DNA from: Arthrobacter sp. FB24
GTDB taxonomy: Bacteria > Actinomycetota > Actinomycetes > Actinomycetales > Micrococcaceae
Direction: 5' to 3'
DNA length: 64,000 nt
Assembly: GCF_000196235.1 (NCBI RefSeq)
Contig: NC_008541.1
Location: forward strand, 3,286,001-3,350,000
Positions 26,379-34,493 of this stretch are shown piece after piece (position 1 is the first letter of the stretch; each line of letters starts with the position of its first letter). The position numbers were made by a program, and so were the translations under genes. The notes below the pieces were generated by a model, which worked only from the letters and a program-made list of their open reading frames with translations, ran no database searches and was not told where the DNA came from.

Positions 26379-27329
26379 ATGACAAGACAACTGACCGACA
26401 GGCCACCCGCCGTCGCGGAAGCCGGTCCGGCCCTCCGGCGCCGGCCCAAATGGTCCGGCCGGACCCGCCGGGACTTCTTCGTGTTCCTGGCCCTCGCACT
26501 GCCCAACCTGGTGCTGATCGGGGTTTTCACGTACCTCCCGCTCATCAACAACATTTACTACTCCACCCTGGACTGGACGCTGGGATCGGCGTCCGCCACC
26601 GTGGTGGGGCTGGACAACTACGTCACGTTCTTCACCAGCTCCGATGCCGCCAAGGTGCTCGGCACCACAGCTGTCTTCACCGTCGTCACCGTCGGCGGTT
26701 CCATGGTGCTGGGCCTGTTGATCGCACTTGCGCTGAATTCCAAGGTCCGCGGCACCACATTTGCCCGTTCCGCGGTTTTCGCCCCCTACGTGCTCAGCGG
26801 CGTGGGCGTGGGCCTGGTCTGGCTGTTCATCTTTGATCCCGGCTACGGCGTCCTGGCCTGGGTCCTCCGCGGGCTGGGCCAGCAGAGTCCGCAATGGATC
26901 AATGATCCGCAGCTCTCGCTGGTCATGGTGATCATCGTGTACATCTGGAAGAACCTGGGCTACTGCGCGGTGGTGTACCTCGCGGGGCTCCAGTCGCTCC
27001 CGCAGGACGTCATGGAGGCAGCATCCCTGGACGGCGCCAACGGCTTCCGGCGCTTCCTGAGCATGTCCGTCCCGCTGCTCTCCCCCACCACCTTCTTCCT
27101 GCTGATCACCACCATGCTCAGCTCGTTGCAGGCGTTCGACCTGATCAGGATCATGACACCCCTGGGCAACGGCACCAGCACACTGATCTACGAGGCCTAC
27201 CTCCAGGCATTCGGTGCCTTCAACAGGGCCGGATATTCGGCATCCATCTCGGTGGTGCTCTTCGCCATCCTGCTCATCATCACCGTGCTGCAGCTGCGGT
27301 TCGTCGAACGGAAGGTGCACTACTCATGA
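26379..27329 (+). CDS. CUT1 sugar ABC transporter permease (UgpA/MalF-like)
   Basis: 316 residues from the ATG at 26379. Six hydrophobic segments starting at about 38 (FFVFLALALPNLVLIGVF), with the cytoplasmic EAA coupling loop EAASLDGANGFRRFLSMSVPLLSP that docks the ATPase. Forms a heterodimer with the following permease, which starts 4 nt before its stop. The 258-base divergent region upstream carries CGTTAACG at 26235-26242, a possible operator, but I see no regulator gene nearby. Confidence 0.92.
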   Translation: MTRQLTDRPPAVAEAGPALRRRPKWSGRTRRDFFVFLALALPNLVLIGVFTYLPLINNIYYSTLDWTLGSASATVVGLDNYVTFFTSSDAAKVLGTTAVFTVVTVGGSMVLGLLIALALNSKVRGTTFARSAVFAPYVLSGVGVGLVWLFIFDPGYGVLAWVLRGLGQQSPQWINDPQLSLVMVIIVYIWKNLGYCAVVYLAGLQSLPQDVMEAASLDGANGFRRFLSMSVPLLSPTTFFLLITTMLSSLQAFDLIRIMTPLGNGTSTLIYEAYLQAFGAFNRAGYSASISVVLFAILLIITVLQLRFVERKVHYS

Positions 27330-28180
27330 GCACGCACCGGCCACTGTCCCGCGCCAACATTGTCCAGACCATTGCCGGCGGCTACGTCCCGCTGATCCTG
27401 GCTACCCTGGTGGTCTTCCTGCCGCTGCTCTGGATGATCCTGAGCTCGTTCAAGCAGCCCGGCGAGATCATCACCATGGACCTGAAAATCCTCCCGGAGA
27501 GCGTGAACCTGGAGAACTACAACATCGCCATGACCACGGTGCCCTTCGCGCAGTTCTTCCTTAACAGCACCATCGTCACGCTGGTGGGCGCCACCGTCAA
27601 AGTGCTGCTGGCCATCCTCACCGCCTACGCCCTGGTATTTGTGCGTTTCCCGTTCAAGAACGCCATCTTCGTGCTGATCCTTGTCGCCCTGATGGTGCCG
27701 CCGCAGGTGTCCATCCTGCCCAACTACATCCTCATCGCCGGGATGGGCGGCAAGAACACCCTCTGGGGCATCATCCTGCCCGGACTGGGCACCGCCTTCG
27801 GCACCTTCCTGCTGCGGCAGCACTTCATGACGCTGCCGGCCTCCATCCTGGAATCCGCGGAGATCGACGGCGCAGGCCACTGGCGCAGGCTCTGGCGGAT
27901 CGTGGTCCCGGTGTCCGTCCCTTCGATAGCCACCGTTGCCCTGGTCACCGTGGTCAGCGAGTGGAACGACTACATCTGGCCGCTCATCATCACGGACCGC
28001 CCCGAAACCATGACCCTTCCCGTGGGCCTGACGCTGCTGCAGAACTCCGAAGGGAACGGGTCCGGCTGGGGCATCCTCATGGCCGGTGCCGTGCTGGTGA
28101 TCGTCCCCATCCTGGTGGTGTTCGCAGCACTCCAGCGCTACATCGTGGCCGGCCTCACCCAAGGCAGCGTCACCGGCTAG
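27326..28180 (+). CDS. CUT1 sugar ABC transporter permease (UgpE/MalG-like)
   Basis: 284 residues, overlapping the first permease by ATGA. Six TM segments; the EAA loop reads ESAEIDGAGHWRRLWRIVVPVSVPS. The C-terminal TM pair ends VVFAALQRYIVAGLTQGSVTG, typical of MalG/UgpE proteins that import di- or oligosaccharides or glycerol-3-phosphate. No ABC ATPase is encoded in the operon, so it probably borrows a shared MsiK-type ATPase encoded elsewhere, as in many actinobacteria. Confidence 0.93.
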   Translation: MSTHRPLSRANIVQTIAGGYVPLILATLVVFLPLLWMILSSFKQPGEIITMDLKILPESVNLENYNIAMTTVPFAQFFLNSTIVTLVGATVKVLLAILTAYALVFVRFPFKNAIFVLILVALMVPPQVSILPNYILIAGMGGKNTLWGIILPGLGTAFGTFLLRQHFMTLPASILESAEIDGAGHWRRLWRIVVPVSVPSIATVALVTVVSEWNDYIWPLIITDRPETMTLPVGLTLLQNSEGNGSGWGILMAGAVLVIVPILVVFAALQRYIVAGLTQGSVTG

Positions 28181-28282
28181 GACCGTGTTCCCTGTCCGGT
28201 GCACCACAGTTGCCCCGGCGCCACCCGTCACCCAACCCGTACAACGAGTCAGCACAAGCAATCACCTTTGAGAGGATCCACA

Positions 28283-29629
28283 ATGGGTATGAATCTTGAC
28301 CGCAGGCATTTCCTAGGGCTTGCCGGCGCAGGAGCCGGTGCCGCTGCGCTGGCAGCGTGCGGCGGCCCGTCCACCGGCGGAACAACGCCTGCAAGCGAAG
28401 CCGCCGAGATCGACTTCAGCGGCGTCAAGCCTGCCGCCTCCATCGACTTCTGGACGAGCCACCCGGGCAAGTCCCAGGACGTCGAAAAATCCATCATCGC
28501 CAAGTTCCACGCCAAGTTCCCGGACATCAAGGTGAACCTGGTCACCGCCGGTGCCAACTATGAGGAGATTGCACAGAAGTTCCAGACCTCGCAGGCCGCC
28601 AAGGAGGCACTGCCGGGCCTTGTGGTGCTCTCCGATGTGTGGTGGTTCCGCTACTTCACGAACGGCAACATCATTCCGCTGGACGGACTGGTGAAACAGC
28701 TGGATATCAAGGTGGACGACTTCCAGAAGTCCCTCGTGGCCGACTACCAGTACGACGACAAGCAGTGGGCCCTCCCCTACGGCCGTTCGACGCCGCTCTT
28801 CTACTACAACAAGGACCACTTCAAGGCGGCCGGCCTCCCGGACCGGGCACCGAAAACCTGGCAGGAATTCGCCGAGTGGGCGCCCAAGCTGAAGGCAAGC
28901 TCCGGCGCGCAGTACGCCTACATCTACCCGGCGCTGGCCGGCTATGCGGGCTGGACCCTGCAGAACAACCTCTGGGGATGGGGCGGCAGCTGGTCCAACG
29001 AGTGGACCATCAACTGCGACTCGGCGGAATCGGTGGAGGCCCTGCAGTGGGCCCAGGATTCCATCTACAAGGACGGCTGGGCGGGTGTTTCCTCGAAGGA
29101 GGCCGCTGACGACTTCGCCGCGGGCATCACATCCTCCACCATCTCGTCCACAGGGTCCCTGCTCGGTGTGCTGAAGTCCGCCAAGTTCAACGTGGGCGTG
29201 GGCTTCCTGCCGGGCGGCCCCAAGGTGGAAAGCGGCGTGTGCCCCACCGGTGGTGCCGGCCTGGGCATTCCCAGCGGTGTGAGCAAGGAAGTGCAGCTGG
29301 CTGCGGGCACCTTCCTGAAGTTCATGACCGAGCCGGAAAGCACCGCGGAATTCTCTGCGGCAACGGGCTACATGCCTACGCGTGTTTCGGCCGACATGAC
29401 GTCGGTACTGGCCAAGACGCCGCAGATCAAGACGGCCATGGACCAGCTCGCGGTCACCCGGGTCCAGGACAACGCCCGCGTGTTCCTGCCCGGCGCAGAC
29501 CAGGAAATGGCCAAGGCCGCAGCGAAGATCCTCACCCAGCAGGGCGACGTGAAGGCCACCATGACCGCGTTGAAGTCCACGCTGGAGGGCATCTACACGA
29601 AGGACGTCAAGCCCAAGCTCAAGAGCTGA
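28283..29629 (+). CDS. Extracellular sugar-binding lipoprotein (Tat-type signal)
   Basis: 448 residues, ATG at 28283 with GAGGAT 6 nt upstream. The signal has a twin-arginine motif (DRRHFLGLAG) and a lipobox LAAC with Cys26, so the folded protein is likely exported by Tat and lipid-anchored. The rest fits a family 1 solute-binding protein (IDFWTSHPGKSQDVEKSIIAKF, YGRSTPLFYYNKDHFKAAGL, KTWQEFAEWAPKLK). It feeds the two upstream permeases. Unusually, the binding protein is last in the operon. Ligand unknown. Confidence 0.92.
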   Translation: MGMNLDRRHFLGLAGAGAGAAALAACGGPSTGGTTPASEAAEIDFSGVKPAASIDFWTSHPGKSQDVEKSIIAKFHAKFPDIKVNLVTAGANYEEIAQKFQTSQAAKEALPGLVVLSDVWWFRYFTNGNIIPLDGLVKQLDIKVDDFQKSLVADYQYDDKQWALPYGRSTPLFYYNKDHFKAAGLPDRAPKTWQEFAEWAPKLKASSGAQYAYIYPALAGYAGWTLQNNLWGWGGSWSNEWTINCDSAESVEALQWAQDSIYKDGWAGVSSKEAADDFAAGITSSTISSTGSLLGVLKSAKFNVGVGFLPGGPKVESGVCPTGGAGLGIPSGVSKEVQLAAGTFLKFMTEPESTAEFSAATGYMPTRVSADMTSVLAKTPQIKTAMDQLAVTRVQDNARVFLPGADQEMAKAAAKILTQQGDVKATMTALKSTLEGIYTKDVKPKLKS

Positions 29630-29655
29630 CGCATCCTTTCCTGACCCGCGGACTC

Positions 29656-29770
29656 GACGCGCAAAAAGTCCCGCGATACGCAAAATCCTTGGCGCACCCG
29701 TTATTTCGGGTGCGCCAAGGATTTTGCGCGTCGGCAGGGATTTTGCGCGTCGGCAGGGATTTTGCGCGTC
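29656..29770. repeat. Short repeat cluster GGATTTTGCGCGTC(GGCAG)
   Basis: A 19-bp unit GGATTTTGCGCGTCGGCAG occurs at 29719-29737 and 29738-29756, with a partial third copy (14 bases) at 29757-29770. Inverted partial copies lie at 29656-29667 (GACGCGCAAAAA) and 29679-29690. The arrangement resembles a REP-type intergenic palindrome with local slippage. Confidence 0.75.
29679..29728. terminator. Long perfect inverted repeat between convergent genes
   Basis: CGCAAAATCCTTGGCGCACCCG (29679-29700) pairs perfectly with 29707-29728 across the loop TTATTT: a 22-bp stem between the sugar-binding protein and the convergent map gene. It can act as a terminator in both directions and overlaps a tandem repeat. 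Confidence 0.75.
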
Positions 29771-29800
29771 GCCGCGGTCGCGTCGCCGTTTGCCAGGGAC

Positions 29801-30628
29801 CTACGGGATCGGGACGGGGACCACGCCCAGCGGCGCAAGGCGCTCCGCACCGCCGTCGGGCGCGGAAAGAACCCAGATGCCCTTTTCATGGACGGCCACT
29901 GAGTGCTCCCACTGGCACGAGCGCTTGCCGTCGGTGGTCACGACGGTCCAGTCGTCCTCGAGCACGGCCGTGTCAATGCTGCCTCGGACCAGCATGGGCT
30001 CAATGGCCAGGCACAGTCCGGGGCGGATCTTGGGCCCGCGGTGGCTGGTCCGGTAGTTCAGCACATCCGGTGCCATGTGCATTTCGGAGCCGATGCCGTG
30101 GCCCACGTAGTCTTCGAGGATGCCCAGCGGCTTGCCCGGGACGGAGGAGACGTAATCGTCCACGGCGCAGCCGATATCCCCGACGAATTTTCCGGTGGCC
30201 AGCGCCGCGATGCCGCGCCACATGGCTTCCTCGGTGACTTCGGACAACCGGACGTCTTCGGGGTCCGGGGTGCCCACAATCACGGTGCGGGCGGAGTCGG
30301 AGTGCCAGCCGTTAACAATCGCGCCGCCGTCGATCGAGATGATGTCGCCGTCGTTCAGTACGCGGGCGCCAGGGATCCCGTGGACCACTTCCTCGTTGAC
30401 CGAGGTGCAGATGGTGGCCGGGAACCCGTGGTAGCCGAGGAAGTTGGACTTGGCGCCCGCCTCGTCCAGGACTGCGCGGAAGACGGCGTCCAGCTGCGCC
30501 GTGGTGGCGCCGGGTACAGCTGCCGCCACCGCAGCGTCCAAGGCGCGGCTCAGGACCAGGCCGGCCTCGTGCATGATGCGCATTTGGGCGTTGGTTTTGT
30601 ATTCGATCCGGGGCTGTCCGAATGCCAT
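29801..30628 (-). CDS. map: Type I methionine aminopeptidase
   Basis: 275 residues, ATG with GAGG 6 nt upstream. Removes the N-terminal Met of nascent proteins. All five metal ligands are visible: Asp100, Asp111, His177 (GHGIG), Glu210 (IEPML) and Glu241 (WEHSVAV). There is no N-terminal zinc-finger or SH3-binding extension. Normally map follows adk directly in secY-adk-map-infA; here the five-gene ole-like operon lies between adk and map, and map starts 37 nt after its last gene, so it may be transcribed with it. Confidence 0.96.
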   Translation of the reverse strand: MAFGQPRIEYKTNAQMRIMHEAGLVLSRALDAAVAAAVPGATTAQLDAVFRAVLDEAGAKSNFLGYHGFPATICTSVNEEVVHGIPGARVLNDGDIISIDGGAIVNGWHSDSARTVIVGTPDPEDVRLSEVTEEAMWRGIAALATGKFVGDIGCAVDDYVSSVPGKPLGILEDYVGHGIGSEMHMAPDVLNYRTSHRGPKIRPGLCLAIEPMLVRGSIDTAVLEDDWTVVTTDGKRSCQWEHSVAVHEKGIWVLSAPDGGAERLAPLGVVPVPIP

Positions 30629-30665
30629 TTATACCTCAGTGCTTCGTCTCGCTGGCGGGATGCTT

Positions 30666-31577
30666 TCATCCCAGGTCTCTGATCCATTCTCCCGCACCTG
30701 CGAAGCTGCTCGGGACAGGGACAACACCCAGCTCCTCCCGCAGGCGGCTCGTGGAGTAGGTGCGCTCGAAGCCGAGCTGGCTCACGGCGTACCGTGTGAG
30801 CCGCGGCGGCTTGCGCGTCACGCCTGCCACCGCCTCGAGGGATGCCGCCAGCGTCATCGCCGCGCGCATCGGGATGAAGGCGAGTTCGACGCCGGAACGG
30901 CCGGTGTTGTCCAGTACCTCCCGCAGGACCTGGCCGAGTGCCACGGGCCGGTGGTCGGCGACGTTGACGGGGCCGGCCGCCTCCGAGGTACAGGCGGCGA
31001 GCGCCGCCCGGGCCAGGTTCCCGATGGACGTCAGCTGGTGCCGGACGTCCGGTCCGCCGACGCTCAGCAGCCGGTTATGGTTCACGTTGCTGATGAGGCG
31101 GGGCAGAAGCGTCCGGTCCCCCGGACCGTACACCCCGTGGGGCCGGAGGATCAGCGCATTGCCGTGGCGCGCTGCCGCGGCCTCCGCCATGGCTTTCGAA
31201 CCGGAGTAGGCGTTCAGGTACCGTCCGGCGACCGGATCTTCCGCCCGGTCCACGCAAGGCTGCCACCACGGGTAGATGCTGGAGCTTGAAATGTGGACCA
31301 GCCGCGCCCCCGGGAAGGTCGCGGCCACGGCCTCGGTCCCGAGGACGTTGACGCGGTGGAAGAGCTGGGGCGGACCCCAGTCAGCCACGTGCGCGCCGGC
31401 ATGCACGACGGCGTCGACTTCCGGCGGGTTGGACAGTGGCCCGCCGCTAAGGTCCCAGACGCTGAGTCCGGGGAGAAGGCGGCGGCCGTACCGGATCACT
31501 TCCCAGCCGCGGTCCTCCGCAGCTTGGGCAACAGCTCCGCCGACGAAGCCGCTGGCCCCGGTCACGGCGATCCTCAT
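30666..31577 (-). CDS. NAD(P)-dependent epimerase/dehydratase, OleD-like
   Basis: 303 residues of the extended short-chain dehydrogenase family: dinucleotide site TGASGFVGG at 6-14, SSSS at 97-100 and catalytic Tyr124-x3-Lys128 (YSGSK). In head-to-head hydrocarbon and beta-lactone pathways OleD reduces the OleA beta-keto acid to a beta-hydroxy acid; a nucleotide-sugar epimerase role is the alternative. The operon context (ATGA overlap with the OleC-like ligase and an OleA-like thiolase four genes up) favours OleD. The match to OleD itself needs an alignment. Confidence 0.6.
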   Translation of the reverse strand: MRIAVTGASGFVGGAVAQAAEDRGWEVIRYGRRLLPGLSVWDLSGGPLSNPPEVDAVVHAGAHVADWGPPQLFHRVNVLGTEAVAATFPGARLVHISSSSIYPWWQPCVDRAEDPVAGRYLNAYSGSKAMAEAAAARHGNALILRPHGVYGPGDRTLLPRLISNVNHNRLLSVGGPDVRHQLTSIGNLARAALAACTSEAAGPVNVADHRPVALGQVLREVLDNTGRSGVELAFIPMRAAMTLAASLEAVAGVTRKPPRLTRYAVSQLGFERTYSTSRLREELGVVPVPSSFAGAGEWIRDLG

Positions 31578-33301
31578 GATGTGCCCTCCGGCGGCCTGCC
31601 TCGTGACCGCAGGTCGTCGAAAAGAGCCCGCAGGGCAATCCGGTCCGGTTTGCGGTGCCGGCCGGCAACCGGCAGCCGGGGCATGACTTCTATTCGGTCA
31701 GGGAGCGCTGATTCGTCGATGAGTTTCGGCAGCTGCCGGCGCAGCGTCTGCTGGATCGCGTCCGGGCTCCGTCCGTGTTGCGGTTCGACGGCGAGCCACA
31801 CCGTTTCGTCGCCGATGCCGTCCGGGACGCCGACCATCACGGCCTGGCCGACACCGTCGATGGCGGCAATAACGGGCTCATACAGGCCGGGGTAGATGTT
31901 GGTCTTGCCGCGGATGATCATGTCCTTTTTGCGCCCCAGCATTACCAGCCGGCCGCGGTCCACCCTCACGAGGTCGCCGGTGGCGTGCTCATCCATGGCG
32001 TCCTCGCCAAGGTAGCCCAGGCACATGTTCGGCCCGGAGACCATAAGTTCGTGGTCGGCCGCCACCCGGATTCGCACACCAGGCAGCGGTTCGCCGAGGT
32101 AGTCGCCCGCGCCGGAGCCGTCCGGGGTCCGGAACTCCGCGGTGCGTCCGGAAGCGAAGTCCAGTTTCTCGCGCCCGTCAGCAACTGCGATGGGCAGCAC
32201 TTCCGTCATCCCATAGATGCAGTGGAAGCGCACGCCGGGCAGTAACCCCGCAGCCCGCTCCAGGAACGGTGCCAGCACCGGGGCGGCGCCCAGCATCACC
32301 GTTTTCAGTGCGTCCGGCCACACCAGCTGTCCTGATTGCACGGCGTCGAGGATCGGCGCCAGCTGCGAGGGCACCAGGAACACATGCGTTGCCGCCTGCT
32401 GGCCGGGTGAGGATCCCAGTTCGGCCGCGAACCGCAGCGGATCGATCGCAGCGGACAACCCGTACGCCGGCATTGTCCAGTGGGCGCCGGCGATCAGGGC
32501 CGGCAGCCCCATCATCAGCTGTTCCGAGTGGATGCGGTCGCCGGCCGCGAACGTGCAGCGTGTGCTCAATTGGCCGAATCCTGCCGCCAGGGTTCCGCGG
32601 CTGTGCACCACCCCCTTGGGATTTCCGGTGGTGCCCGACGTGAAGATGATGACCGCTTCCTGCCCCGGCGCGGACGGTACCTCCTGCACCGCCGGCGTCC
32701 CGTCCGGCCAGTCGCCGTCTGCGTACTGAGTGCCGGCGTCGTGAGTGCCGCCGTCGTCCTTACCGCCGCGGTGAGCAGCACTGCGGGCGAGGGTACGGAT
32801 GTTGGTGGACTTCAGCGGGACACCCGGAAGCCACGGACCGGAGTGGAAGTGCCGGACCTCCAAGGCCCCGTAGTCCGGAAGCAGCAGTCCGCGCCGCCTG
32901 GCCAGGGGCCGCAGCGGGCCGCGCGCGCTGAGCGCATAGAGCAGCGACTCGGAAGCCGCCCACCGCGGGGACGCCAGAGCCGTCCTGTTCCGGAACAGTT
33001 CGGGGCCGACCCCGGGATCGATGAACACAATGGCCCCGCCGGCCCGGACGGCAGCCAGCGCGAGCGTGAATGCGGCCGGACCCGGCCGCACCGAAAACAA
33101 CAGCCGTTCGCCCGGACCGAAGCCCTCACGCCGCAGGCCTGCGGCGGTGGATTCGATCCCGGCGGCAAGGTCCCGGTAGCTGATGGTCTTTCCCGGCCTG
33201 CCGCTGCGCCTGCCGGGTGCCGTGATGGCCGGATGGTCCGGGTACTTCGAGGCGGCCTCATACACGGCGGCAATGAGGTCGTCCGGCAGGTCAGTTTGCA
33301 C
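31574..33301 (-). CDS. Adenylate-forming ligase, OleC-like or acyl-AMP ligase
   Basis: 575 residues, GTG start overlapping the P450 stop by 11 nt. ANL-superfamily motifs: TSGTTGNPKG at 221-230, YGMTEVLP, GDLVRVDRGRLVMLGRKKDMI and a C-terminal LPVAGRHRKPDR. The N-terminal VRPGPAAFTLALAAVRAGGAIVFIDPG and YGMTEVLPIAV resemble OleC, the ligase that closes beta-hydroxy acids to beta-lactones; GRKKDMIIRGKTNIYP is instead typical of acyl-CoA synthetases. There is no fused alpha/beta-hydrolase (OleB) domain. The ANL call is firm; the OleC assignment is inference. Confidence 0.65.
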   Translation of the reverse strand: MQTDLPDDLIAAVYEAASKYPDHPAITAPGRRSGRPGKTISYRDLAAGIESTAAGLRREGFGPGERLLFSVRPGPAAFTLALAAVRAGGAIVFIDPGVGPELFRNRTALASPRWAASESLLYALSARGPLRPLARRRGLLLPDYGALEVRHFHSGPWLPGVPLKSTNIRTLARSAAHRGGKDDGGTHDAGTQYADGDWPDGTPAVQEVPSAPGQEAVIIFTSGTTGNPKGVVHSRGTLAAGFGQLSTRCTFAAGDRIHSEQLMMGLPALIAGAHWTMPAYGLSAAIDPLRFAAELGSSPGQQAATHVFLVPSQLAPILDAVQSGQLVWPDALKTVMLGAAPVLAPFLERAAGLLPGVRFHCIYGMTEVLPIAVADGREKLDFASGRTAEFRTPDGSGAGDYLGEPLPGVRIRVAADHELMVSGPNMCLGYLGEDAMDEHATGDLVRVDRGRLVMLGRKKDMIIRGKTNIYPGLYEPVIAAIDGVGQAVMVGVPDGIGDETVWLAVEPQHGRSPDAIQQTLRRQLPKLIDESALPDRIEVMPRLPVAGRHRKPDRIALRALFDDLRSRGRPPEGTS

Positions 33302-34493
33302 GGGCCAGCTCCAACGTTTTGTAGTGCGGGATGAGCACGTTCCGGCTGACGCTTCGGGAGCGGACGCGCCACGGATCGCGGCGGTACTCGTCCAGGAGGA
33401 CGGCCATGGCGGAGTTGATTTCGGCCATGGCTAGCGGCATACCGATGCAGAAGTGGGCTCCCGCCCCGAACCACAGCTGGCGGGCCGCGGGCGGGATGGG
33501 CCTCCGCGGGTCAAAACCGCCCAGGCTTTTGACGGCGTGCACGGTGGATAGCAGGATCCGGTCCCCTGGCCTGATCCGGACGCCGCCCAGCTGCCCGTCC
33601 GTCGTCGCCTCACGGAGCATCATCGGCGACGGCGCGGTGTACCGAAGGCCCTCATTGACGGCGTCCGGGAGGCCGCTGCGGTCAGCTGCCAGCCCGGGCA
33701 GCCTGCCGTCGTCGAACAGCATCGCTGCGAGCCGCGGGACGTAGGAGACCAAGGTTTCAGTCCCGGCGATCACAAAGGCGCTGACGATCCCCACCGCTTC
33801 GTCCTCGCTGAGCCCCAGGACCCGGAGCCGGCCCGGAAAGCTGGACGGGTCGTCGCTGCGGTAGGCGCTGCGCACGGGTCCGGCCAGTATTTCGACGGCG
33901 GCCTTCGCCCTGGTGACCTGCGGCGGCGTCAGCCGGGGCCGGCCCAGCCGCACCAGCGAGGTGATGGAGGTGCCCAGGTTGAAGAGTTCGGTGTCCGGGA
34001 GGCGGCCGGGCGCGTCGTCCCGGACACCCAGCAGCCGGCTGATCACTCCGCCGGACAATTCTTTCACCAGTCCTACGAACTCCACCGAGCCGCCGTTCTC
34101 CAGCCCAGTAGCCAGTCGGCTGCGGAGCCGTTCCCCCGCCGGGGCCACGATGGCTTGAACGGCGCGGGGGGTGAACAGGCCATTGAGGCGGCGCCGCAGC
34201 TCCAAGTGCTCCTCGCCATGCATGTTCAGCAGGACGCGGGGTCCCACCACGGGGGTCCACAGCGCGCCGGAAGCCCTGGCTCCGGACTTCGAATAGCTGG
34301 CATCCATCAGGACCTCCCTGACCAGCGAGGCTTCACTGACCAGTACCCCCAGGCCCGGCAGCCGAACAACGTGCCGGAGCTTCCCCAGCCCGCGGATCAG
34401 CGGGTAGGCCACCGGATGGGCCGCAGTGTGCAGCCGCCGCTCCCACATAGCCGCACCGCCCGTGGCGGTGTCCCGCGCCGCCGCGGCGCTCAC
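33291..34493 (-). CDS. Cytochrome P450
   Basis: 400 residues, soluble class I type. Seen: I-helix AGTET at 243-247, K-helix ExxR as EGLR at 281-284, and the heme loop FGAGAHFCIG at 342-351 with proximal Cys349. The GTG start overlaps the glycosyltransferase stop by 4 nt; an ATG at 34448 is an alternative. No ferredoxin or reductase gene is near. Its place between a condensing enzyme and an acyl ligase suggests it hydroxylates the lipid product or precursor; substrate unknown. Confidence 0.93.
   Translation of the reverse strand: MSAAAARDTATGGAAMWERRLHTAAHPVAYPLIRGLGKLRHVVRLPGLGVLVSEASLVREVLMDASYSKSGARASGALWTPVVGPRVLLNMHGEEHLELRRRLNGLFTPRAVQAIVAPAGERLRSRLATGLENGGSVEFVGLVKELSGGVISRLLGVRDDAPGRLPDTELFNLGTSITSLVRLGRPRLTPPQVTRAKAAVEILAGPVRSAYRSDDPSSFPGRLRVLGLSEDEAVGIVSAFVIAGTETLVSYVPRLAAMLFDDGRLPGLAADRSGLPDAVNEGLRYTAPSPMMLREATTDGQLGGVRIRPGDRILLSTVHAVKSLGGFDPRRPIPPAARQLWFGAGAHFCIGMPLAMAEINSAMAVLLDEYRRDPWRVRSRSVSRNVLIPHYKTLELARAN

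Noticed and set aside
28313..29683. 456-residue minus-strand frame opposite the sugar-binding protein
   Set aside because: Antisense shadow; no membrane, enzyme or regulatory motif.
29656..29770. Possible CRISPR array
   Set aside because: Repeats are 19 bp and directly abutting with no spacers; better explained as a slipped intergenic palindrome.
31574..33301. Fusion of OleB and OleC (OleBC), as in some actinobacteria
   Set aside because: The protein is 575 residues, a single ANL enzyme; no alpha/beta-hydrolase nucleophile elbow (GxSxG or GxDxG) domain precedes it.
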